Positions 13,908 through 22,093 of a stretch of DNA of 34,007 bases are shown here, in pieces. The DNA is from Porticoccaceae bacterium (lineage in GTDB: Bacteria > Pseudomonadota > Gammaproteobacteria > Pseudomonadales > Porticoccaceae): the NCBI GenBank assembly GCA_012960115.1, contig DUBX01000029.1:18028-52034 (forward strand). The letters run 5' to 3'. Made by a program: the position numbers and the translations under genes. A model generated the notes under the pieces. It did not search any database. It saw nothing but the letters and a program-made list of their open reading frames with translations, and was not told the origin of the DNA. The stretch's first letter is position 1. Each line of letters begins with the position of its first letter.

Positions 13908-14255
13908 ATGCGAAAACTTACCCTCAGCCTAATCTTATTGTCTGCACTTAGCTCTGGCTGCAGTTGGATTAAATTTCCTGGCGTGCATAAAGTAGATATT
14001 CAGCAAGGTAATATTCTCGACCAAGGCATGATTAATAAGCTATTGCCAGGTATGACTAAATCGCAGGTCAGGTTTGTCCTAGGCACGCCTTTAATTTCGG
14101 ATACATTTAATCAAGGTCGGTGGGATTACATTTATCGCCGAGTCTCTCCATCTGGAGAGAAAACCGAAGAGAACGTGACTATTTACTTTGACAACGAAGG
14201 TAACCTAGAACGCCTTACTGGCGACTATGCACCCGCACAGTCATCGTTAGAATGA
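13908..14255 (+). CDS. bamE: Outer membrane assembly lipoprotein BamE (SmpA/OmlA)
   Basis: A 115-residue lipoprotein of the BAM complex, which inserts beta-barrel proteins into the outer membrane. A short signal peptide ends in the lipobox LSSGC with C18 as the lipidated residue. The mature part has the BamE fold motifs: VDIQQGNILDQ, INKLLPGMTKSQVRFVLGTPL, and the RWDYIYR segment. Length is normal for the family. Its divergent position next to fur is conserved in pseudomonads. It is convergent with rnfH, and the 30-bp gap contains no clear terminator hairpin. Confidence 0.96.
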   Translation: MRKLTLSLILLSALSSGCSWIKFPGVHKVDIQQGNILDQGMINKLLPGMTKSQVRFVLGTPLISDTFNQGRWDYIYRRVSPSGEKTEENVTIYFDNEGNLERLTGDYAPAQSSLE

Positions 14256-14285
14256 CCGCCACAAAAATAGTATTTCCATAAAAGC

Positions 14286-14627
14286 TCAATCCTTTTTTTT
14301 GCTTTTAGCTTGCTCGGCTCGGCGGCGGCGAATTTCTTTTGGATCTAACAGTAACGGTCGGTAGATCTCTACCCTATCTAATGCCTTAAGCTCATATACG
14401 TCTGCACTGGCAAGCCCTTTGGTTCCTAATACCTGCGAAAATATGCCCACCTTACTTACCGTCAGGTCGATTTCAGGAAATTTATCCAGTACACCAGATT
14501 GACTTATAGCATCCATAGCAGTGGTGCCCTGAGACACTACAACCTCAAGCAAAATTTGCCTGTCAGGCAACGCGTAAGCAACTTCGACAGTCATCATAGG
14601 CGAGTCTTTAGTCATTTTTAGACCCAT
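14286..14627 (-). CDS. rnfH: RnfH/RatB family ubiquitin-like protein
   Basis: A protein of up to 113 residues of the RnfH (UPF0125, PasI) family with a beta-grasp fold. Recognisable segments are [26 protein letters not shown] and [22 protein letters not shown], with a basic C-terminal tail. Function is poorly known; the E. coli homolog is encoded beside RatA/PasT. The start is ambiguous: ATG at 14627 (inside ratA), 14615, or the ATG pair at 14597/14594, which would give the usual beginning [10 protein letters not shown]. No strong Shine-Dalgarno decides it. It follows ratA, overlapping by up to 20 bp. Confidence 0.9.
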   Translation of the reverse strand: MGLKMTKDSPMMTVEVAYALPDRQILLEVVVSQGTTAMDAISQSGVLDKFPEIDLTVSKVGIFSQVLGTKGLASADVYELKALDRVEIYRPLLLDPKEIRRRRAEQAKSKKKD

Positions 14628-15051
14628 AAACTTGGTTAGCTCGCTGACACAAAGAATCTACCAAATTGTTTGCAACCCCCGAAAAAAGATTGGATGCCGC
14701 AAAGCTTAACCCTCTGCTCTTGAAATCAAATTCTAAATCTAGCTCCACTTTACAGGCACTTTCTGTTAGCGCCGTAAATACCCAGTCGCCTCGAAAGGTT
14801 TTGAAAGGTCCATCTTCCAGCGTCATTTTTATTTGCGAAGGCGCCTGTAACTGATTGCGTGTCATTAGGCTAAGACTCACCCCCGCTTTTTTTAAATCCA
14901 GCCGCGCAAGCATCGTCCGGCCAGTATGTTCAAAAACCTCTACGCCGCAACAGCCCTCCATAAAAGAGGGATAATTAGACACATCATTGACCAAATCATA
15001 CATTGAGCGATCAGAGTGAGATACTAATGCTGAGCGTTTAATTCTAGTCAA
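14608..15051 (-). CDS. ratA: RatA/PasT-type START-domain protein (Coq10-like)
   Basis: A 147-residue single-domain protein of the Coq10/START superfamily. Matches include [23 protein letters not shown] at the start, the [15 protein letters not shown] strand pair and the C-terminal helix [12 protein letters not shown]. In E. coli the homolog was described as a 50S-binding toxin (RatA) and also as PasT, which supports respiration and stress tolerance; ubiquinone binding is a competing view. It precedes rnfH on the same strand. In most relatives smpB lies next to it in divergent orientation; here a transporter gene separates them. Confidence 0.93.
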   Translation of the reverse strand: MTRIKRSALVSHSDRSMYDLVNDVSNYPSFMEGCCGVEVFEHTGRTMLARLDLKKAGVSLSLMTRNQLQAPSQIKMTLEDGPFKTFRGDWVFTALTESACKVELDLEFDFKSRGLSFAASNLFSGVANNLVDSLCQRANQVYGSKND

Positions 15052-15064
15052 AAAATATCACCTA

Positions 15065-16438
15065 TCAGACGAAAAATTTGTCGTAAACGCCCATCATAAA
15101 TACTACTGCAATGGCAGCCGGAGCAATATACCTGATGGTCATCTGCCACAACGCTAACAATTGCGGTGACGTACCCTCCATCTCAACGTTAATCACATCC
15201 TTTTTAAGTACATAACCCACAAACAGGGTAATGAGTAACCCACTTATCGGCAACATAATATTGGCGGTAACAAAGTCTAGAAAATCAAAAAAGTTAAACC
15301 CAGCTACCTTGTAGTCTGCCCAAATATTAAACGAGAACACGCTCCCTAAACCCAACACCCAGGCAGTACCAGCGATGACGATATTAGCGCGAGCTCGTCC
15401 TATATTTTTTGCTTCCATTAACCAAGCGACACAGGGCTCTAGCAACGATATAGCCGAGCTCCATGCTGCGATTGATACTAAGACAAAGAAGATCGCCCCA
15501 ATCAAAAGACCACCAGGCATGCTGCCAAAGGCGACCGGCAAACTAATAAACATCAGCCCAGGACCTTCGGTAGGCTCAATTCCAGGTGTAGCAAAGACAA
15601 TGGAGAAGATAATCAAACCGGAAATAATAGCTACCGAACTGTCGAATAAAGCCACAATTAAAATGGTCTTACCTATATTGGCATTCTGTGGCATATAAGC
15701 ACCATAGGCCATAATGGCGCCCATACCTATACTTAGCGTGAAGAAAGCCTGGCCCATTGCTTCTAGAATACCGCGCCAAGTCAATGCCTCCAGGTCAAAA
15801 CTAAACAGAAAGTTCACAGCGGCGCTAAAATTGCCTTTTAAAATACTAAAGATTAACAGTAATAACAGCATTCCAAACAACAGGGGCATCAACGTCTCAA
15901 CGGCTATTCCAAGGCCCTTTTTAACGCCACCCACAACGACAGCCACACAAAGAACCATAAAGACAGATTGCCACATGATCAATCGACTAGGGTCGGCCAA
16001 TAACTCTGAAAATTTACCGCTAGCCGCAGCACCATTAATCCCCTGTAAATCTCCAGAGGAGATAAGAAAGATGTAATCTAAAGCCCAACCTGCAATAACA
16101 GAATAAAATGACAATATGAGCATGCCCGCGAGCACCCCAAGCCACCCGACAACTTGCCATCTACTATTGGCACCACTGTCGGTAACCGCCTCACGCATAG
16201 AGTTAATAGGGCTCTGCCGACCATGGCGGCCAATTAGAACCTCTGCCATCATCACTGGAACGCCTATCAATAAGATACACCCAAGGTAAACCAGCACAAA
16301 TGCTCCACCGCCATTACTACCGGCAACATAGGGAAATTTCCACATGTTTCCAAGTCCAACCGCGGATCCGGTAGCTGCCATGATGAACGTCCAACGGCTA
16401 GCCCAAGCCCCATGCATCCCTTTTTGTTGCAATCCCAT
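15065..16438 (-). CDS. Neurotransmitter:sodium symporter (NSS/SNF) family transporter
   Basis: A 457-residue LeuT-fold transporter with about 11-12 helices. The first helix carries the NSS signature ATGSAVGLGNMWKFPYVAGS followed by NGGGAFVLVYL, which forms the Na+ and substrate sites. Bacterial members move amino acids or tryptophan-like substrates with Na+; the substrate here is unknown. A start at 16486 would add 16 residues. The ATG at 16438 is chosen because GGAGA stands 6 bases before it and the protein then begins MGLQQKGMHGAWASRWTF, typical of the family. It sits between ratA and smpB, interrupting a usually contiguous pair. On the minus strand TACAAT (16471-16466) could be its -10 box. 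Confidence 0.93.
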   Translation of the reverse strand: MGLQQKGMHGAWASRWTFIMAATGSAVGLGNMWKFPYVAGSNGGGAFVLVYLGCILLIGVPVMMAEVLIGRHGRQSPINSMREAVTDSGANSRWQVVGWLGVLAGMLILSFYSVIAGWALDYIFLISSGDLQGINGAAASGKFSELLADPSRLIMWQSVFMVLCVAVVVGGVKKGLGIAVETLMPLLFGMLLLLLIFSILKGNFSAAVNFLFSFDLEALTWRGILEAMGQAFFTLSIGMGAIMAYGAYMPQNANIGKTILIVALFDSSVAIISGLIIFSIVFATPGIEPTEGPGLMFISLPVAFGSMPGGLLIGAIFFVLVSIAAWSSAISLLEPCVAWLMEAKNIGRARANIVIAGTAWVLGLGSVFSFNIWADYKVAGFNFFDFLDFVTANIMLPISGLLITLFVGYVLKKDVINVEMEGTSPQLLALWQMTIRYIAPAAIAVVFMMGVYDKFFV

Positions 16439-16541
16439 AAGAGTATCTCCATTAAACGAGACGGAATTGTACGCACTCGCCACCAACTAACCTAATCATT
16501 GGCCCATCTATTTAGTATTTAGGGACAATTAACAATAATTC

Positions 16542-16569
16542 ATGACAAACGACAGGTGCAACGTATAAT
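16542..16569 (+). promoter_or_regulatory. Putative smpB promoter positioned for leaderless initiation
   Basis: ATGACA (16542-16547), 16-bp spacer, then a perfect TATAAT (16564-16569). Only seven bases (TCACCCC) separate the -10 box from the A of the smpB ATG at 16577. Normal initiation distance therefore places the start site at or next to that A. Confidence 0.65.
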
Positions 16570-16576
16570 TCACCCC

Positions 16577-17053
16577 ATGACTAAAAAAACCTCCAAGCAA
16601 CAATCAAGCACCATCGCGCTAAACAGAAAAGTAAAGCACGACTATTTTATCGAAGAGAAGTTCGAGGCCGGTCTAGTGCTGCTGGGTTGGGAAGTCAAAA
16701 GCCTACGTGAAAGTAAAGTTAACCTCACCGACACCTACGTATTTGTTCGCGATGGCGAAGCCTGGTTAATCGGCACAAACATCACACCACTTTTGTCAGC
16801 CTCTACTCACTTTGTTACTGATGCTAAGCGAACACGCAAGTTACTACTTAATCATCGTGAGTTGCAAAAACTTGAAGAGGGCGTTAATCAAAAAGGCCAC
16901 ACCGCTGTTTGCACCGCGCTGTATTGGAAAAATCACCTAATTAAGTGTGAGATCGCTCTTGCCAAGGGCAAGGCATCGTATGACAAACGCATGGACGACA
17001 AAGAACGTGACTGGAATCGCCAAAAACAGCGTTTAATGCGTCATTCCGGATAG
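16577..17053 (+). CDS. smpB: SsrA-binding protein SmpB
   Basis: A 158-residue partner of tmRNA that brings it to stalled ribosomes for trans-translation. Conserved segments are present: [48 protein letters not shown], and the C-terminal helix region KGKASYDKR followed by [14 protein letters not shown], which enters the decoding centre. A GTG at 16556 would extend the protein by seven residues (MQRIIHP), but those codons overlap the TATAAT promoter box, so the ATG at 16577 is chosen. There is no Shine-Dalgarno, in keeping with a leaderless mRNA. The ssrA gene is not in the window. Confidence 0.96.
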   Translation: MTKKTSKQQSSTIALNRKVKHDYFIEEKFEAGLVLLGWEVKSLRESKVNLTDTYVFVRDGEAWLIGTNITPLLSASTHFVTDAKRTRKLLLNHRELQKLEEGVNQKGHTAVCTALYWKNHLIKCEIALAKGKASYDKRMDDKERDWNRQKQRLMRHSG

Positions 17054-17105
17054 TATTTATCTATACTAAAGCTTAGATTCTAAGAATAAAATACAACAAA
17101 CACGT

Positions 17106-17126
17106 AATCCATAAATGTTATGGGTT
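17106..17126 (+). promoter_or_regulatory. 9-bp hairpin ahead of the small glycine-rich gene
   Basis: AATCCATAA (17106-17114) pairs with TTATGGGTT (17118-17126) over 9 bp with one G-U and a 3-nt loop (ATG). It ends 7 bp before the GAGGA Shine-Dalgarno (17134-17138) of the 62-residue gene. There is no T tract, so it is not an evident terminator for smpB. It may only be a chance AT-rich stem. Confidence 0.3.
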
Positions 17127-17147
17127 AGCGACTGAGGACTAAGTGAC

Positions 17148-17336
17148 ATGCTCCACAATGACAAACGGCCCAGCATTAAACCTGAATCCACTGCCATTGC
17201 CCTCGGTACGTCTTTAGGCATTATCATCGGTGCTACAATTGGCGCTATTAAAGGTGATGTGGGATTTTGGGTCACTATGGGCATCTGTTTTGGAGCCGCA
17301 TTTGGCTCATCGATCTCTTGGTTCATGTCCAAGTAA
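17148..17336 (+). CDS. 62-residue glycine-rich membrane protein, unknown function
   Basis: A small protein with a polar N-terminus (about 16 residues) and two hydrophobic helices rich in spaced Gly/Ala (ALGTSLGIIIGATIGAIKG, then WVTMGICFGAAFGSSISWFM), a glycine-zipper-like pattern that favours helix packing in membranes. A real gene is supported by GAGGA at 17134-17138 (9 bases before the ATG), by the strongly membrane-like composition, and by its position in an otherwise empty gap between smpB and cysZ. I do not recognise a named family. It could be a small membrane protein with a regulatory or stress role; this is only inference. Confidence 0.7.
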   Translation: MLHNDKRPSIKPESTAIALGTSLGIIIGATIGAIKGDVGFWVTMGICFGAAFGSSISWFMSK

Positions 17337-17389
17337 AATTCCGGGGAGAAGTAATTGCTCCATCTAAAAAGTTTATTAAGGTCCTCATT

Positions 17390-18127
17390 GTGATACCTGC
17401 AGAAACTCACGGCCCCACTCTCATCTTTGAGGGCTTTAAACTGTTATGGCGGCGGGATATTCGCTGGTTGGTCATCATTCCGTTATTGATCAATATTGCC
17501 CTCTTTGCCTCGGCGACAGGTTTTGCTGCCAATTGGCTACAAAACTGGATCACCACAATCACTACGTCAATTCCCGAATGGTTACAGTGGCTCTCATGGA
17601 TAATTTGGCTTTTGTTTGCGATCTTGGCGCTGGCTATTTATGCTTTTACCTTCACTATTTTAGCTAACCTTATTGGGTCGCCATTTTATGGTGTGATAGC
17701 CCAAAGGGTGATTGCTGCAGAAACTCATACTATCGCAGGGCCAACCAATGCTACCGCGTCGGCGTGGCAAAGTGTGGTTAGAGAGGTGCAGCTGATTATC
17801 TATTTTGTGCCGCGAACACTGGGTATTGGGGTTGTTGCTTTAATACTGAGTTTTATCCCAGTGGTGAATTTACTAGCGCCAATAATTGCAGCAAGCTGGG
17901 CGGCTTGGTGCTTGTGTTTACAGTATTTAGATTATGCTGCGGACACTGAAGGCGTATCCTTTGTAGCTTTACGTAACAAGGTTAGTGCAAATCGGCTAAG
18001 TTCAATGGGTTTTGGGTTTACTGCTATGGTAGCGTCGGCGGTGCCGGTGGTTAATCTTGTGATGTTGCCAGCATCAGTGGTTGCCGGCAGCCTATTATGG
18101 TGCCGACAACATCGCGATATTGGTTAA
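17390..18127 (+). CDS. cysZ: CysZ/EI24 family inner-membrane protein
   Basis: A 245-residue membrane protein close in length to E. coli CysZ (253), a sulfate-uptake protein. Features are the N-terminal FEGFKLLWRRDIRWLVIIPLL, four or more hydrophobic helices, the conserved NLIGSPFYGVIAQRV segment, and C-terminal repeats of VPVVNL-type helices. An open frame extends upstream to 17267, overlapping the 62-residue gene, but has no ATG. The GTG at 17390 (protein start VIPAETHGPTLIFEG), with AAGG 7-8 bases upstream, fits the family. No cys genes are nearby, so a specific sulfate role is inferred from family only. The 3' end overlaps rhlB (convergent) by 4 bp. Confidence 0.87.
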   Translation: MIPAETHGPTLIFEGFKLLWRRDIRWLVIIPLLINIALFASATGFAANWLQNWITTITTSIPEWLQWLSWIIWLLFAILALAIYAFTFTILANLIGSPFYGVIAQRVIAAETHTIAGPTNATASAWQSVVREVQLIIYFVPRTLGIGVVALILSFIPVVNLLAPIIAASWAAWCLCLQYLDYAADTEGVSFVALRNKVSANRLSSMGFGFTAMVASAVPVVNLVMLPASVVAGSLLWCRQHRDIG

Positions 18128-19617
18128 AGCGCGGTTTCTTCTGGCGCGTCTTTTACAGGTGCGTCTTTTACAGGTGCGTCTACTTTTGATTTAGTTTCTT
18201 TCGGCGCTTTTGGTGTGGTTTTTGTCTGCGATTTTAGTTTAGACGCTTCAACTTTCGGCACATCTACTTTAGGATCGCTCGCAGGCTTTTTCTTGGCTGG
18301 GGGCCTGAGTGCTACCACTGGCTGAATAAGGTTTTCTTCAGGCATGGTGCATGGCAGTTTCATATCTAATAGTTTTTCTATGGGCTCTAACAGAAAAGCA
18401 TCGTCTTCGCAGGCAAAGCTAATGGAGATACCTGTTTTACCAGCGCGGCCTGTGCGACCAATGCGGTGTACGTAATCTTCGGGCTCTTCGGGCAGGGTGT
18501 AGTTAATCACGTGGCTAACGCCATCGACATGAATACCACGGCCCGCAACATCAGTTGCTACCATGACTTTTAACGCACCAGACTTGAAAGAATCAAGTGC
18601 TCTCATGCGCCGATTTTGAGGCACATCACCGGACAAAAGCCCTACTTTGAACCCCTGTCGTTTGAGCTTTTCATGAAGAGTTCGGCAAATGTCTCTGCGA
18701 TTGGCAAAGACCATAACGCTTTCAACATTGTCGCCCAACAGTATGTTGTTCAAGACGGTAAACTTTTCTTTGGCGGTGGTAATTAATACCTGCTGGTCGA
18801 CGGTGTCGGTGGCAACTCGCTCAGCACCAACTTCAACGGTCACTGGCTTGTCTGTCCAGGTTTCAGACAGTCGTAGTACTTCAGGTGTAAAGGTTGCCGA
18901 AAACAACAGCGACTGACGGTCTTCGCGCTTAGGCGTTAAGTTGACTAGACGACGGACCTGCGGAATAAAGCCCATGTCGAGCATACGGTCAGCTTCGTCG
19001 ATGACGAGCACTTCAACGCGATCAAGATAAATATCTCGGTTATTAGCAAAGTCCAACAACCGACCGGGTGTGCCCACTAAAATATCACAGTCATGCTTCT
19101 GCATTTTTTGCAGTTGCTTACCATAGTCCATGCCACCGACCAGTGTATGAGCGGTTAGCTTGGTATGCTTTAACAGTTGGGTGGCGTCATCGCCAATTTG
19201 GATGGCGAGTTCTCGTGTTGGCGCTAAAATTAGAGTTCTCGCTTCACCGAGAAAACGCTGGTCTTCCACAGGGTGATTAAGTAAATCAGTAATCATGTTG
19301 ATTAAAAATGCTGCCGTTTTACCGGTACCCGTTTGTGCTTTACCAACAATATCATGACCATTAAGCGTATGCGGCAGCGAGGCGGCTTGAATAGGCGTGC
19401 AGTATTCAAAACCCGCATCTTGAATGCCACGCATCAATTCTAGTGGCAAATCAAAATCATGGAATCGAGCCTTACCCTTTTCCGGTGAAACTTTAAACTG
19501 CGAAAGATCCCAAGACTTGTTGTTACGACTTGGAGTTCGAGTAGTTGGTTTCTTTTTCTGCTCAACAGCAACATCAGATGTTTCAGCGGCAGGTGTTTCT
19601 AGTTTTTGTTCAGTCAA
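18124..19617 (-). CDS. rhlB: DEAD-box ATP-dependent RNA helicase RhlB
   Basis: A 497-residue helicase with all core motifs: Q motif with CTPIQAASLP, motif I KAQTGTGKTAAF, Ia PTRELAIQ, Ib TPGRLLDF, II DEADRMLDMGF, III SATFT, V VATDVAGRGIH, and VI HRIGRTGRAGKTG. The N-terminal KGKARFHDFDLPLELMRGIQDAGF matches RhlB of pseudomonads, which unwinds RNA for decay by the degradosome. The start is TTG at 19617; no ATG lies before the core, so the non-standard start is well supported. The C-terminal tail of about 80 residues is low-complexity and K/P/A-rich, with a repeat APVKD (15-bp DNA repeat at 18146-18180). Confidence 0.94.
   Translation of the reverse strand: MTEQKLETPAAETSDVAVEQKKKPTTRTPSRNNKSWDLSQFKVSPEKGKARFHDFDLPLELMRGIQDAGFEYCTPIQAASLPHTLNGHDIVGKAQTGTGKTAAFLINMITDLLNHPVEDQRFLGEARTLILAPTRELAIQIGDDATQLLKHTKLTAHTLVGGMDYGKQLQKMQKHDCDILVGTPGRLLDFANNRDIYLDRVEVLVIDEADRMLDMGFIPQVRRLVNLTPKREDRQSLLFSATFTPEVLRLSETWTDKPVTVEVGAERVATDTVDQQVLITTAKEKFTVLNNILLGDNVESVMVFANRRDICRTLHEKLKRQGFKVGLLSGDVPQNRRMRALDSFKSGALKVMVATDVAGRGIHVDGVSHVINYTLPEEPEDYVHRIGRTGRAGKTGISISFACEDDAFLLEPIEKLLDMKLPCTMPEENLIQPVVALRPPAKKKPASDPKVDVPKVEASKLKSQTKTTPKAPKETKSKVDAPVKDAPVKDAPEETAL
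18146..18180 (-). repeat. 15-bp tandem repeat in the rhlB tail
   Basis: GCGTCTTTTACAGGT occurs at 18146-18160 and 18161-18175, followed by a third partial copy (GCGTC). It encodes KDAPV-type repeats in the disordered C-terminal tail and keeps the reading frame. Confidence 0.85.
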
Positions 19618-19684
19618 GGTTATTTACACAGTAATTTACAGAAATTTATTGGGCCAAGAGTAATTCAGCCTCTCGCGGTCGCGG

Positions 19685-19693
19685 AGTGTACCA
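19685..19693 (-). promoter_or_regulatory. Possible extended -10 promoter for rhlB
   Basis: On the minus strand TGG-TACACT (19693 to 19685) fits the extended -10 pattern TGnTAnnnT, followed by a G/C-rich CCGCGACCGCG. No good -35 is seen at 17 bp. It would give a leader of about 60 nt. The rest of the 221-bp divergent gap (19618-19838) shows nothing distinct. Confidence 0.35.
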
Positions 19694-19838
19694 GAATTGT
19701 TATTTACTCGCTGATAATAAATATTAACCCTATACAGGCTTGCCATGAGTCGCCTAATTATAACAATCGACGAAATTTAACTTTCTTTGAATTGCTCATT
19801 CAAGGAAGATAGCCACCTACATAGAAAAAGATACCTCA

Positions 19839-21227
19839 ATGTCCATTCCAGCGACCCATTCAGCAATATCTCAGCCAAGGTTTATTGATAATGCGCTAAC
19901 ACTATTGCGACTGGCAGCGCCTTTAATTATGGGCCAGATTGCGGTGGTTGGAATGACCGTTACCGACATCTATATGGGGGGGCAGGTTGATGCAGATACC
20001 TTAGCCGCATTGCAACTCGGTGGTAGTGTCTGGTCAATGATAAATTTGATGGTGATTGGTATTATGATCGCCAATAGCCCGATCGTTGGGAATTTTTGGG
20101 GTGCTGGCCAACCAGGAAAAATCCGTTTTCAGTTTCAACAGGTTCTCTGGTTAGCTCTGCCATTGGGTGTGCTGGTCATTAGCGCAGTATTATTGGGTAT
20201 CCACCTTGTCGGCCAGCTAGATATTTCAGCAAATGTGTACCGCATAACCGTTGGTTATCTTTATCCCTTTTTAATCACCGGTTTTATGTTTCCTGCATTC
20301 TTTGCATTTCGCACCACATTCGAGGGTATAGGTGATACCAGGCCCGTGCTTGTCTTTAATGGCGTCGCTTTTGTGTTAAATGGTATTCTTGATTACGCCC
20401 TAGTCTTTGGTAAGTTTGGTCTGCCCGCCTTAGGCGGTATAGGTGCCGCTTGGGCGACGGTCGTCGTCATGACTTTTTTAGTCACCTGCATGGCCCTCTA
20501 TGCTCGCCATTCAGCAACCTTAGAAAGCCTCAACCTATACCATAAATTTGCCGCACCCAACCTTAAAGCTATGACAGATACGCTGCGCCTAGGGATCCCT
20601 ATTGCCCTAAACATAGCAGCAGAATTTAGTTTTTTTGCTATTATTCCATTTATGATCGCTCACCTGGGTTCGGAAATGTTGGCGGCTCATGCTATCGCGA
20701 TCAATATCGACTCACTCGCCTTTATGGTGCCGCTTGGTATTGCCCAAGCACTCACTATTAAGATTGCTCATGCGCAAGGAAGAAGGAATCCTCATGAAGC
20801 GAGGATGATCTGTTTAGTGGGGTTTAAACTGGTATTAATACTTGCCCTTATAACGAGCTCTTTAAAGGTTCTGCTGCGCAACGATATTGCCTTACTTTTC
20901 AGCGCAGATCCAGGCGTGCAAGTTATCGCAGCCAACTTGTTTTTCTTTGCCGCTACCCTAGGCTTAGTAGACTGCCTACAAATGGCTTGTAGTGGCGCCC
21001 TGCGCGGTTATAAAGACGCGAGAATACCTCTTATTATTCAAGTTATCGCCTTTTGGGTGATTGCATTTCCTATCGCTTACAGTATAGCTTTAACCGACTT
21101 TTGGGGCCCACCCTTAGGTATCTATGGATTTTGGATGGGCACCGTTATTGCGGCATCTATTGCTGCCACCTGCTTGATTTATAGGTGGAACCTAGTGTCG
21201 AAAAATGAAATACGAAAACTTACTTAG
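19839..21227 (+). CDS. MATE family multidrug/Na+ antiporter (NorM-like)
   Basis: A 462-residue protein with 12 predicted helices in two halves of six. MATE features are the N-terminal LAAPLIMGQIAVVGMTVTDIYMGG, ALQLGGSVW, the LNGILDYALVFGKFGLPALGGIGAAWAT segment (about 180-205), the C-half entry LGIPIALNIAAEFSFF, and AHAIAINIDSLAFMVPLGIAQALT. Such exporters use Na+ or H+ to expel cationic drugs or metabolites. It is convergent with prmC, overlapping by 8 bp, and divergent from rhlB. The Shine-Dalgarno is weak (GAAAAAG about 8 bases upstream). Confidence 0.93.
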   Translation: MSIPATHSAISQPRFIDNALTLLRLAAPLIMGQIAVVGMTVTDIYMGGQVDADTLAALQLGGSVWSMINLMVIGIMIANSPIVGNFWGAGQPGKIRFQFQQVLWLALPLGVLVISAVLLGIHLVGQLDISANVYRITVGYLYPFLITGFMFPAFFAFRTTFEGIGDTRPVLVFNGVAFVLNGILDYALVFGKFGLPALGGIGAAWATVVVMTFLVTCMALYARHSATLESLNLYHKFAAPNLKAMTDTLRLGIPIALNIAAEFSFFAIIPFMIAHLGSEMLAAHAIAINIDSLAFMVPLGIAQALTIKIAHAQGRRNPHEARMICLVGFKLVLILALITSSLKVLLRNDIALLFSADPGVQVIAANLFFFAATLGLVDCLQMACSGALRGYKDARIPLIIQVIAFWVIAFPIAYSIALTDFWGPPLGIYGFWMGTVIAASIAATCLIYRWNLVSKNEIRKLT

Positions 21228-22083
21228 CCTCTGGAAAACAACCCAGCGTGACGCGCTCAAGGCCGTTGTAGTCGACATGAGTGGCCATCTCTGTAAATCC
21301 CGCAGTTGTAAATAAACTGCGCACTGCGGTTCCCTGTTGATAACCATGCTCTACCAAAAGATGGCCATTAGGCTGCAAGTACATTGGGCTTTGTCCAATC
21401 ACAATTTTCAAATCATCTAAGCCATCTTGGCCAGAAACCAGTGCCGTGGCAGGTTCAAAACGCACATCTCCCTCTGACAGATGCGGATCATTGATTTCGA
21501 TGTAGGGTGGATTACTGATAATTAAATGGTATTGCGGCGCGTCGATCGGTCTCGGCACCTGGCTAAACCAATCACTCTGATAGATGCTGACATTGTCTAG
21601 CTGACAATGCTGACGATTAATCTCGGCTAAATTGACGGCTGCTATTTGAGAATCTACCGCAGTCAGCTGCCAATCAATACGCTCGCTGGCCAATGCTAGG
21701 GCTATGGCGCCCGTACCCGTGCCTAAATCAAGAACGCGAGCGGCTTTAGGTGCATCCAACCCTAAGGCTATTTCAACTAATAACTCAGTTTCCGGCCTTG
21801 GAATTAAAGTGTCTGCCGAGACTTTTAAGTCTAATGTCCAAAATCCTTGGCGACCAATAATGAAGGCAACCGGCTCGCCTATCAGCCGCCGTGCAAAAAG
21901 GGTTTCGAACTGTTTAACTTGGGCAGCTTCGGGTTGATGGTCAGGCCAAGTTTTAAGCCAAGTTCGATCAACATCCAACGCAAAACAGAGTAATAATTCA
22001 GTATCCAGCAAAGCAGTGTCACTCACGCTTTTCAGTTGGTCGCTGTACTGTAAAAGTCCATTAACAGAAGTTATAAGAGACAT
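21220..22083 (-). CDS. prmC: Peptide chain release factor N5-glutamine methyltransferase
   Basis: A 287-residue SAM-dependent enzyme that methylates the Gln of the GGQ motif in release factors. The N-terminal helical region is followed by the SAM site VLDLGTGTGAIALALA (about residues 115-132) and the catalytic NPPY motif (ISNPPYIEIND). The GEPVAFIIGRQGFWTL segment is typical of PrmC. It lies 10 bp downstream of prfA, its substrate gene, in the common prfA-prmC order. Confidence 0.96.
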   Translation of the reverse strand: MSLITSVNGLLQYSDQLKSVSDTALLDTELLLCFALDVDRTWLKTWPDHQPEAAQVKQFETLFARRLIGEPVAFIIGRQGFWTLDLKVSADTLIPRPETELLVEIALGLDAPKAARVLDLGTGTGAIALALASERIDWQLTAVDSQIAAVNLAEINRQHCQLDNVSIYQSDWFSQVPRPIDAPQYHLIISNPPYIEINDPHLSEGDVRFEPATALVSGQDGLDDLKIVIGQSPMYLQPNGHLLVEHGYQQGTAVRSLFTTAGFTEMATHVDYNGLERVTLGCFPEAK

Positions 22084-22093
22084 TGACCCACCA

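Noticed and set aside
17267-17389. Longer CysZ starting before 17390
   Set aside because: The extra 41 residues have no ATG start supported by a ribosome site and overlap the 62-residue gene in another frame; they do not resemble CysZ.
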